Shown in pieces: positions 34,660 through 42,487 of a DNA stretch of 64,000 nt. The position numbers and the translations under genes are program-made. Position 1 is the first letter of the stretch; each line of letters begins with the position of its first letter. The stretch spans positions 1 through 64,000 of the forward strand of contig CABUVO010000004.1 in NCBI GenBank assembly GCA_902495075.1. The letters run 5' to 3'. Source of the DNA: an uncultured Porphyromonadaceae bacterium. Lineage in GTDB: Bacteria; Bacteroidota; Bacteroidia; Bacteroidales; Muribaculaceae. The notes under the pieces were generated by a model. That model was not told where the DNA came from. It made no database searches and saw only the letters and a list, made by a program, of their open reading frames with translations.

Positions 34660-35142
34660 ATGATGAATACAAAATATATAAACCGTCTGCTTTCATCGGT
34701 AATTGCATTATGCCTCTGCTTTGCAGCCGCGTCATGTTCCGATGATGAACCCTATGACAATCCGTTCATATACATCGAGGCAACCGGAGGAGTGTCGCGC
34801 GTTGTTGTGAATTCAGATGTCAACAATACCAACGCCTATAACGTGTATGTGAGTTCGAAAGCGTTTAGCCGCAACCTGGAAGTGAGTTATGAGATTGTTG
34901 TGGGCGACGGCCTTCAGGCGGGGCGTGACTTTGAAATAGTAAATCCGGGAAACTCCCTGACCTTCATGCCCGGCATATATGATATGCCGATAAGGATAAG
35001 ATGGAAGCCCAACCGCGTAGATCCTTCCAAAAACAATACATTGACCATACGTCTCACCGGCAACAACATGGGATTCACTTTAGGACTCCCCGGACCCGAT
35101 ATGCTGAAACGCGAGGTTGTCATAGAGAAGAGAAATCCCTAA
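34660..35142 (+). CDS. SusCD-associated surface lipoprotein, 160 aa
   Basis: The lipobox is 'FAAASC' (about 21-26). The mature protein starts 'SDDEPYDNPFIYIEATGGVS' and has 'VNNTNAYNVYVSSKAFSRNL' and 'YDMPIRIRW', reminiscent of the DUF1735/DUF4843 beta-sandwich lipoproteins that accompany SusCD pairs and bind ligand at the surface. This assignment is by context and layout, not a clear motif. It begins 1 nt after the SusD stop. An alternative Met is at 34663. Confidence 0.75.
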   Translation: MMNTKYINRLLSSVIALCLCFAAASCSDDEPYDNPFIYIEATGGVSRVVVNSDVNNTNAYNVYVSSKAFSRNLEVSYEIVVGDGLQAGRDFEIVNPGNSLTFMPGIYDMPIRIRWKPNRVDPSKNNTLTIRLTGNNMGFTLGLPGPDMLKREVVIEKRNP

Positions 35143-35181
35143 AAGTAACCATTCATAGACACAAGCAAAACCGTAAAATTA

Positions 35182-37992
35182 ATGTTTAGAAGATTATATA
35201 TAAGTATAATAACCTTGATCTGCATCCTCGGAGCGCAGACATTGCAAGCTGGCTCACCTCTTAAATATGATGAGAAGGTTGTTACCGGAAAGCTTAAAAA
35301 CGGTTTGACTTATTACATATATCCAAACGACAATCCTCGTGGTGAGGCTGTATACCGTTTGTTCATTAAAGCCGGATCTGTATATGAGACCGAACGACAG
35401 AAAGGTCTTGCCCACTTTCTGGAGCACATGGCTTTCAATGGCAGCCGCAATTTCCCGGCAGATGCAATGGTAAGGTTTCTCGAAAGCAAGGGAGCCAAAT
35501 TTGGCGCTGATCTTAATGCCCACACTTCATTCAACGAGACTGTGTATAAGTTGCAATTGCCCTCATCTGACCCGACAATGGTCGATTCAACCATGATGAT
35601 ACTTGCCGATTGGGCGACAGGACTCACAATCGACCCGGTTGAAGTCGAAAAGGAGCGCGGTGTCATCATGTCGGAATGGCTGTCGAAAAAAGATGCCAAG
35701 CGCGATGCCAACAATATGCTTCTGATGGCTTTGCTCAATAACTCTCGCTATTCCGACCGATTGACTATCGGAGATACGGCAGTGATAAAGAACTGTAGTC
35801 GCAATGACATAGCCGACTACTATAAGAGCTGGTATCATCCGTCGCTCATGGCAGTAGCTGTTGCAGGCGATGTTGATGCAAAAGAGACAGAGAAGCTGAT
35901 ACGCAAATATTTCGGAAAAATATCCGGAAAAAAGGCTCCCGATTGGAAACAATATATGATAGAGCCCTACAAAAATGACAGCGCAATAATATTTACCGAC
36001 GACAGGCTCAACAAAATCGAGCTTGACATATTGCGTCTTATCGCATTACCTGAACCAGTTGCCTATGAAGAGGGCTACAGAGCCTATCTGCTTAGAAATC
36101 TTACCAGCCGTCTTATCAAGCGACGTTTCGGAGACTATTCTTTTGACAACCCTGCTTATAAGGATGGCTCCATCAGCAGGTCGTCATTTCTTAATGCCAC
36201 AGGTGTGTTCATCGAGTCAATAGAACTCGTGCCGGGCAAAATGAAAAAAGGTATTGAAGATTTCATCTCTCATCGCAACCAGATAATGTCTCATGGCTTC
36301 ACAGCGCGAGAGATAGAGCGGGCAAAGAAAGAGCTGCTTTCTAATATGGAGCGCAAAGTTGATGCCGGTCAGTCATCACAATCCATCAGAATCATGGATG
36401 AGATATACTCTGATTTCTATACAGGAAACCGCCTCATATCGCGTGAGGATGAGCTTGAACTCATGAGGAAGACATTGCCTGCCATCGACTCGGTGGCTAT
36501 TGTCAAGTCTCTTCAGTCGATCGCAGATGACAGGCACGGCATACGAGTGCTGCTGCGTGGTAATAACAAGATGCTTGACGAAATCAATAATGAACAGTCA
36601 TTGTTGGAGCTTATCACAAAAAACCATGCTTTATCATCTAAGCCCTATAGCAAAAATTTCGAGATGGGCGATCATCTGTGTGATCTAAAGGCTCCCGGGC
36701 ATATTGTAAGCGAGAAGAAAATACCGGAAATCAATGCCGTGGATATGATGCTTGATAACGGAGCGAGGGTAATATTCCGTAGATCGGATCTCGACAAGAA
36801 CAAAATATCGGTTACGGCTGTGCGCCCGGGCGGCATGTACACACTCGATTCTCTGGAATATTATAGCGGGATATTTGCCCGCTCGGTGATAGGGCTGTCA
36901 GGAGCCGGCAACATGTCGCGCGATGCTTTGGGATATTACAAGGCTGGAAATTCAGCCAGCATGATACTGCTGCCAGACAATACACGCACCGGCATAATTG
37001 GATCCGCCTACCTCAAGGATGCAGCCATGATGTTTGACCTGATGTACGCCAAATGGATGTATCCCCGCATGGACAAAGATGTCTTTGACCAAACGGCTGA
37101 AAAAACGAAAGAGAGTTTTCTAACCAAGAAGAAGACTGCCGAGGAAATCTTCGGAGAGGAGGTGTCGCGACTGCTTAACGGAAGCAACTATTCCAATGCA
37201 GAGTTGACAGACTCGATTATAGATAATTGCGTACACGCAGAAGACCTGATACCTATCCACAACCGTTTCTTCGGACCTGCCTCCGGATTTACATTTGTCA
37301 TTCTCGCCGATGCTCCGCTTGATTCAATCAGGGGATACATAACTGACTATATAGGGGCATTGCCAAAAGGGGAAGTCAACCTCGGTTGGATCACAGGCAG
37401 AGAACCTATCTCTTACCACCATAAGATTCACCATCGACACACCGGCGATAACCCCAAGGCTTCTGTCATGCTAATATATCAGCAGGATTCCCTACCCTGC
37501 AGCCAGAACGTCATGGCAATCAAGTCAAAAATGCTCCAGAATGTATTACGTTCAAAGCTTCTCGCTCGTCTGCGCGAAGAGATGGGAATGATCTACAGCG
37601 TTGGGGTATCATCAAGCTCCACATTACACCCCTCCCCTTTGTCAAGAACCTCTATCTCGTTTGTATGCAAACCGGAGGATGTAGACACACTCCTGGCAGC
37701 CACCCGCGAGGAACTAAATAATCTTTATGAGCATCCCGAGCAATTTGAGGATGTGATGCGCGATGTCAAACTCAACCTCATCAAGGATCATAAACTCAAC
37801 ATACAGAAGAATGCCTTCTGGGCATCATGGATTCGGAATTCAGTATTCAATGAAGAAGAGGATTGGAACTACATAAACAATTACGCATCTATTGTGGATG
37901 GGATCACAGCCGGTGACATAGCTCTGTTTGGGAAGAAACTGCTTGACTCTGCATCTTATACAGAGGCGATATTATATCCAAAAGAGAATTAA
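35182..37992 (+). CDS. Exported M16-family zinc metallopeptidase, 936 aa
   Basis: The signal peptide (1-23) is followed by an M16 peptidase N-terminal domain with the inverted zinc motif HFLEH (His78, Glu81 base, His82) in 'GLAHFLEHMAFNG' and the third ligand Glu near 157 in 'PVEVEKERGVIMSEW'. Three further M16-fold domains follow, and 'LLARLREEMGMIYSVGVSSS' (about 790-810) carries the R/Y pair of the C-terminal half. This is the PqqL-like or 940-aa single-chain form. It degrades peptides, probably in the periplasm. It lies 39 nt after the small lipoprotein gene in the SusCD operon, so the system may import peptides. Confidence 0.9.
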   Translation: MFRRLYISIITLICILGAQTLQAGSPLKYDEKVVTGKLKNGLTYYIYPNDNPRGEAVYRLFIKAGSVYETERQKGLAHFLEHMAFNGSRNFPADAMVRFLESKGAKFGADLNAHTSFNETVYKLQLPSSDPTMVDSTMMILADWATGLTIDPVEVEKERGVIMSEWLSKKDAKRDANNMLLMALLNNSRYSDRLTIGDTAVIKNCSRNDIADYYKSWYHPSLMAVAVAGDVDAKETEKLIRKYFGKISGKKAPDWKQYMIEPYKNDSAIIFTDDRLNKIELDILRLIALPEPVAYEEGYRAYLLRNLTSRLIKRRFGDYSFDNPAYKDGSISRSSFLNATGVFIESIELVPGKMKKGIEDFISHRNQIMSHGFTAREIERAKKELLSNMERKVDAGQSSQSIRIMDEIYSDFYTGNRLISREDELELMRKTLPAIDSVAIVKSLQSIADDRHGIRVLLRGNNKMLDEINNEQSLLELITKNHALSSKPYSKNFEMGDHLCDLKAPGHIVSEKKIPEINAVDMMLDNGARVIFRRSDLDKNKISVTAVRPGGMYTLDSLEYYSGIFARSVIGLSGAGNMSRDALGYYKAGNSASMILLPDNTRTGIIGSAYLKDAAMMFDLMYAKWMYPRMDKDVFDQTAEKTKESFLTKKKTAEEIFGEEVSRLLNGSNYSNAELTDSIIDNCVHAEDLIPIHNRFFGPASGFTFVILADAPLDSIRGYITDYIGALPKGEVNLGWITGREPISYHHKIHHRHTGDNPKASVMLIYQQDSLPCSQNVMAIKSKMLQNVLRSKLLARLREEMGMIYSVGVSSSSTLHPSPLSRTSISFVCKPEDVDTLLAATREELNNLYEHPEQFEDVMRDVKLNLIKDHKLNIQKNAFWASWIRNSVFNEEEDWNYINNYASIVDGITAGDIALFGKKLLDSASYTEAILYPKEN

Positions 37993-38035
37993 GTGAATAT
38001 CAAATTTTGAATATATTAACTAATTTGTTTTATTT

Positions 38036-39559
38036 ATGAGAAAGTTTATTTCATGGATGACCGTCATGGCGGTTACTCTTTCATTTGGCTTCTCTTCTTG
38101 TTCCGACAACAAGGAAGACGGGCCTATCGAGACTGCAGCACCCGAATTGCTTACATTTGGCTTCAACGTTGCCAATAATGGAAACACACTCTCCACAGAC
38201 TATGTAGGTGTAATCTCAACTACCGATCATACTGTAACTGTAACCATGCCCGCTTTTGCCGACAAATCTTCACTCGTAGCAAATTTCACTGTGGGCGAGG
38301 GTAACAAGGTGCTTGTAAATGGTGTGACTCAGGAAAGTGGTGTTACTGCCAATGACTTTACATCTCCCGTTGACTATATCATCTCAAATGCAGATGGATC
38401 CAAGAATGTTAAGTATACTGTCACAATCGAGAAGGCTGCCAACTATGAATGGAGCGAATATGCTCGTTATAATGAACTCGTTCCCTATGGTGATAATGCC
38501 ATTATGAAAATCAATCCCGTTGACAACACACCATATATAGCTTTTGTCAGAAAAGAAAAGGACGATAACAACAAGGTTGTTGTGATAAAAAACGAAAATG
38601 GCGTGTTCAATTATGTAGGATCAAAGGAGGGTGAAAGCGATGTTGTCACCAGTGGCATGATGGATTTTACCATAAGCAATACAGGAACCCTATATTACAT
38701 TTACAAAAACAAGTCTATAACAGAGCCTGTCAAGTATCCTGCAACGGTAATGACATTCAACGGCTCTTCCTGGAGCAATGTCGGACAGCCCTGTATCGCT
38801 GAATTTGTACCCAGTAAGGTTCAGATCGGAGCCATCGGCTCAACAGTAATAGCACCGATGATATCAAATACCAATAGCGGATCATTTACAAAACGTGTGC
38901 TTTACGCATCGATTTTCAACGACAACTGGACAACAGGCTCTCTCGCTTCTGTAAACATAAATGAAGTTGGTTTGGAGTGTCTTACCACGACCGACAATGC
39001 TGCTTACCTATATACGATCTCAAGAACCTCTTACAAGTATTCAGTTGTTGAATATAAGAATGGTGTCTGGAATTCCCTGAGAAGCGATTATCTCGAAGAG
39101 GGAGCGACGATGGCACCGGTTTCAATGTCTGATGCAGCAAGCATCGTTGCCACCAATGACGGTACTGTTTACCTTCTTACCGCTGACGATGCCGAAACCA
39201 AGAACACGAAAGATATGAGATTCCGTATCCTGAAATACAGTCCCGACAGCAAGGAATGGACACTCGTCGGTGGAACAACCATGGCTTCTGTAAAGGCCAA
39301 TGAGTCTCACATCTCGGCAAAGATCGCTGTGGCTCCTGATGGCACTCCGTTCTTTGCTTATACCGACTATACTGGCGACAAACTTGCAAAAGTACAGTAT
39401 TTTGACAACGAGACCAAACAGTGGTCAGCACCCGTTGCCGTATCAGCAGGTGAAGCAAGCTACGTCAACATCAGCTTCTGCGATAATGGAGAGGCTTATA
39501 TAAGCTATGTAAGCGCCGACAATAGCATCGTGTTGGTCAAATACGCCGCTAAAAAATAA
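38036..39559 (+). CDS. Beta-propeller-like lipoprotein, 507 aa
   Basis: A lipoprotein signal with 'GFSSCSDNKEDG' (Cys about 22) is followed by a DUF5018-like N-terminal domain (about 35-140; 'LLTFGFNVANNG', 'NADGSKNVKYTVTIEKA'), as found on many SusCD-linked surface proteins. The remaining about 350 residues contain repeated motifs such as 'PYIAFVRKE', 'APDGTPFFAYTDY' and 'GEAYISYVSADN' that suggest a beta-propeller. It is probably a surface-exposed binding protein. It lies 43 nt after the M16 gene; a strong terminator follows its stop, so the SusCD operon likely ends here. Confidence 0.75.
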   Translation: MRKFISWMTVMAVTLSFGFSSCSDNKEDGPIETAAPELLTFGFNVANNGNTLSTDYVGVISTTDHTVTVTMPAFADKSSLVANFTVGEGNKVLVNGVTQESGVTANDFTSPVDYIISNADGSKNVKYTVTIEKAANYEWSEYARYNELVPYGDNAIMKINPVDNTPYIAFVRKEKDDNNKVVVIKNENGVFNYVGSKEGESDVVTSGMMDFTISNTGTLYYIYKNKSITEPVKYPATVMTFNGSSWSNVGQPCIAEFVPSKVQIGAIGSTVIAPMISNTNSGSFTKRVLYASIFNDNWTTGSLASVNINEVGLECLTTTDNAAYLYTISRTSYKYSVVEYKNGVWNSLRSDYLEEGATMAPVSMSDAASIVATNDGTVYLLTADDAETKNTKDMRFRILKYSPDSKEWTLVGGTTMASVKANESHISAKIAVAPDGTPFFAYTDYTGDKLAKVQYFDNETKQWSAPVAVSAGEASYVNISFCDNGEAYISYVSADNSIVLVKYAAKK

Positions 39560-39575
39560 TAACACTCCAATATAA

Positions 39576-39618
39576 GGGAGCGCATATGAGAACATGTCTC
39601 ACATGCGCTCCCCTTTTT
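39576..39618 (+). terminator. Terminator at the end of the SusCD operon
   Basis: GGGAGCGCAT (39576-39585) pairs with ATGCGCTCCC (39603-39612), with an inner GAGA/TCTC stem, followed by CTTTTT. It contains the ATG at 39586, which argues against that codon as the start of the next gene. Confidence 0.85.
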
Positions 39619-39627
39619 ATAGCAACT

Positions 39628-41076
39628 ATGATTTCTTCTTTATTCCTCGCCTCTGCATTGACTCTAAGCGGAGTGATTCAGACCGATAACGGAAAGGGCG
39701 TGAAAGGAATCCCGGTATCAAATGGTGATACAATTGTAATGACCGATGGGAAAGGACGCTATTCGCTGCCGATAATTGAAGACATGAGCATTTTCCCGGT
39801 GCTTGATGGCAATTGGAAAATGCAGTCACAGTCCAAGGTCGGAAATTCCGCCTTCCCATTCTATGGTCAGGACGCACAATGTCCATCAAAAGTTGATTTC
39901 ATCATTAAACGCTGCCCTCTCAACAAGAATTTTACCATCAATGCCATCGGGGATGTGCAGGTAGGCGACATACAGGAACTGGATTATGCCTCGCGCACGC
40001 TATGGCCCGAGCTTATGGCGGATTCACTTGCCGCTTTAAATCTCTGGCTCGGAGACATCGTAAACAACAATATTTCGCTGTTTCCTCGCATGCGCTCCAT
40101 GATGGAGATGCTCCCAGTAACGTCCTGGACAATGGTAGGGAACCATGACCGCGATGTCGATTCTATACGCACACGCCAGGTCACTTCTTTCGGACGCGAT
40201 TTCGGCGCGCCAACTTACGCCTTCACCGAAGGCAACGTGACCTTCATCGTGCTCAATAACGTATATGGAGACGGAACGCGGTCGTATAAAGGGAAACTTG
40301 ACGATCGTCAATTGCGTTTCGTAGCCAATCTAATGAAAATACTGCCACAGGATCGCCGCATCGTCCTGACAGCCCACATCCCGTTTGCTTATATGTCCAA
40401 TAAAGAGGATCTCTTGAATATCCTTAAAGGAAGAGGTGATATCCTTGCCCTGACGGGGCATATGCACGCCGTAAGCCGCAATTTCATGCATGGAGAAGGG
40501 ATTACCATCCACGAACTGGTTGGAGGCGCCACATGCGGCTTCTGGTGGGTAGGTGAAAAAGACTGGGAAGGCATTCCCTCGGCATTGATGCAGTGCGGCA
40601 CGCCCAAAGGATACTTCCGAGTCAACTTCACCCCTAAAGATTATACATTCACCTACAAACCCACCTCGCTCGACGACAACCGTCAGGCATCGATATGGAT
40701 CTCCGGCATCGACCCGATACAATCAGACATACCGGATCTGAAAGATATTGAGAAAGGGGATGTATTGATCACCGTATATGGAGGCTGCGACAGCACAAAA
40801 GTTGAAGCCGTCGTAGACAATACTCTGAAACTGAGCGCGACAAAAGAAAAGATGATGGATCCCAATGTTGCACGCATCAGAGAGCTAAATAAATTGAAAG
40901 TATATCCCACAAAATATAGCCGCCGCAATCCCTTCCGCCACACAGCCAGCCCGCAGGTATGGCGCTTACATCTCCCCGTCACCCATCACGACGGCACCCA
41001 CCGCATCGACATCACCGCCACCGACCCCTACGGCCTACGCTGCCGCGGCTCCCGCGCCTTCTCCTACCCCAACTAA
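39628..41076 (+). CDS. Exported calcineurin-like metallophosphoesterase
   Basis: From the ATG at 39628 the protein has 482 aa with a signal peptide ('MISSLFLASALTLSG'), a short N-terminal MetallophosN-like domain ('GVKGIPVSNGD', 'TDGKGRYSLP'), a central metallophosphoesterase domain with 'AIGDVQVGD', 'LNLWLGDIVNN' and 'MVGNHDRD', 'LTAHIPF' and 'LTGHMHAV', and a MetallophosC-like end. The motif set (D, GD, GNH, H, GHMH) is complete, so it should hydrolyse a phosphoester outside the cytoplasm; the substrate is not known. An upstream ATG at 39586 is inside a terminator and is not used. Confidence 0.85.
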   Translation: MISSLFLASALTLSGVIQTDNGKGVKGIPVSNGDTIVMTDGKGRYSLPIIEDMSIFPVLDGNWKMQSQSKVGNSAFPFYGQDAQCPSKVDFIIKRCPLNKNFTINAIGDVQVGDIQELDYASRTLWPELMADSLAALNLWLGDIVNNNISLFPRMRSMMEMLPVTSWTMVGNHDRDVDSIRTRQVTSFGRDFGAPTYAFTEGNVTFIVLNNVYGDGTRSYKGKLDDRQLRFVANLMKILPQDRRIVLTAHIPFAYMSNKEDLLNILKGRGDILALTGHMHAVSRNFMHGEGITIHELVGGATCGFWWVGEKDWEGIPSALMQCGTPKGYFRVNFTPKDYTFTYKPTSLDDNRQASIWISGIDPIQSDIPDLKDIEKGDVLITVYGGCDSTKVEAVVDNTLKLSATKEKMMDPNVARIRELNKLKVYPTKYSRRNPFRHTASPQVWRLHLPVTHHDGTHRIDITATDPYGLRCRGSRAFSYPN

Positions 41077-41096
41077 CCCGGGAGATGGCGAGGGAG

Positions 41097-42089
41097 TCAT
41101 ACGCCGACTCGAGTCTTGTTTTTTAGATTATCGGCGATAAGGGATGCCAATGAGTTCATGGATACACAGATCTCGCGGCTGAGGGGCGTTCCTGCCGGCT
41201 TGCCAATAGAGATAATCAGCAGACGCCCTTCCGAGCATAGGTCGAAATCATGCTTTGCGGGCTTGTATCGCTCGGGAAAGGCTTCGTGAGTGATAAGGAT
41301 GATATTGCCTCCCAGAGATTCAATGTCCTTGCGTATGGCTTTTTCTGCCGGGGAGATAAAGGGAGAAACGATAACCGAGCCTTTTAACGCGCTTTCATGC
41401 CATAGTTTTTTCTTCTGTTGCTTCTCTGTTTCTGTGAATTTGCGACTTACTTTTACCGCAACCTTGTCAGGATTGCGAAAAAGGAAGAGGTTTCCGTATG
41501 CCTGGCATTCATGATTGCCTATTATCAGATTCCGCACGCATTGGAAGAACCTCGGATACTGCATGCGCATTGCGAGACGATGAGGATTCTCTCTGATATA
41601 TCTATACCAATCGTCAAGACTACGGCCGTCATAAAGCGGTTTGTCGCAATAACCCTTCTCAAAAATATCATCTGCGCTAATTTGTCTGCCGGTTTCGCTT
41701 GAATATCGCTTCGCTATTCTTTCTTTCAGGAAATCAATATAAAAATCGAGGTGATTATCTGAGCGGAATAAGACCTGAAGGAGGATATGCACATGGTCGG
41801 GCATCACGCAAAACTGAAGAAGCTTTAATATGGGATGATCATGAGGAAGCCGCAAGATTAATTTTGCGATTACCTTTCCCAATAAGGATTCATTAATTGC
41901 CGCACACCCCGGATTGCCGAAGGGGATTCGGGCATTGCCCGTGATGCACCCAAAGGCTTCGCAATCCTTTTTCTTCTTGATTATGATATGATAAATAAAA
42001 GGATTACAATAATCATGATAGAAAGATCGGCGATGATAGGAATGATCACCGGAACTTTTAAAGGGAGGTATTTCTTGAGAGGATTTCAT
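41097..42089 (-). CDS. REP-associated tyrosine transposase (RAYT/Y1-HUH) with C-terminal domain
   Basis: The first about 190 residues form a Y1-transposase domain: the HUH motif is His99-Val-His101 in 'FCVMPDHVHILLQ' and the catalytic Tyr is Tyr164 in 'WYRYIRENPHRLAMR'. RAYTs (Transposase_17) act on REP hairpins and are usually single-copy domesticated enzymes. Residues about 195-330 are extra and contain 'VIVSPFISPAEKAIRKDIES', 'NIILITHEAFPERYKPAKHD' and 'FDLCSEGRLLIISIG', which look like a Rossmann/DprA-like fold; this is a weaker call. The upstream spacer (42101-42423) holds tandem repeats and an imperfect 19-bp inverted repeat that may be its REP-like target. Confidence 0.8.
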   Translation of the reverse strand: MKSSQEIPPFKSSGDHSYHRRSFYHDYCNPFIYHIIIKKKKDCEAFGCITGNARIPFGNPGCAAINESLLGKVIAKLILRLPHDHPILKLLQFCVMPDHVHILLQVLFRSDNHLDFYIDFLKERIAKRYSSETGRQISADDIFEKGYCDKPLYDGRSLDDWYRYIRENPHRLAMRMQYPRFFQCVRNLIIGNHECQAYGNLFLFRNPDKVAVKVSRKFTETEKQQKKKLWHESALKGSVIVSPFISPAEKAIRKDIESLGGNIILITHEAFPERYKPAKHDFDLCSEGRLLIISIGKPAGTPLSREICVSMNSLASLIADNLKNKTRVGV

Positions 42090-42100
42090 GATGATATGAT

Positions 42101-42250
42101 TGGGATTTAGAGAAATTTTATTGGTTTTAGATGGAATTTATATTGGATTTAGAGGATTTTATATTGGATTTTGATGGAATTTATTTTGGATTTTGATGGA
42201 ATTTATTTTGGATTTTGATGGAATTTATTTTGGATTTTGATGGAATTTTT
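42101..42250. repeat. 22-bp AT-rich tandem repeat upstream of the RAYT gene
   Basis: The unit TTGGATTTTGATGGAATTTA (plus TT) is repeated four times nearly perfectly, after two more diverged copies, directly upstream of the RAYT start codon. Confidence 0.85.
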
Positions 42251-42423
42251 CACCTCCGACAAACCGGCTCCGCGCTCTCTCCAACTCTCCAGGGGCATTG
42301 AAAGCCTTTTAGGCGAAAAACCTTTTAGACGAAAAGCTTTTTAGGCGAAGCCGGTTTGTCGCAGGTGTCGCAGGTGTCGCAGGTGATGCAGGTGATGCAG
42401 GTGTCGCAGGTGTCGCAGGTGAG
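42251..42423. repeat. REP-like block: 19-bp inverted repeat, 16-nt repeats and 9-nt repeats
   Basis: CACCTCCGACAAACCGGCT (42251-42269) is the reverse complement, with one mismatch, of 42349-42367. Between them are three copies of a 16-nt unit (CTTTTAGGCGAAAAAC-like). From 42361 to 42423 there are seven copies of GCAGGTGTC or GCAGGTGAT. The block lies between the RAYT and ComM genes and matches what REP/BIME targets of a RAYT look like. Confidence 0.75.
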
Positions 42424-42487
42424 GGGCAAATTGTGAGAATCACCGACTTCGAAGGAGAGCGAAATCTGAAGCCTTTGCCTCAATATA

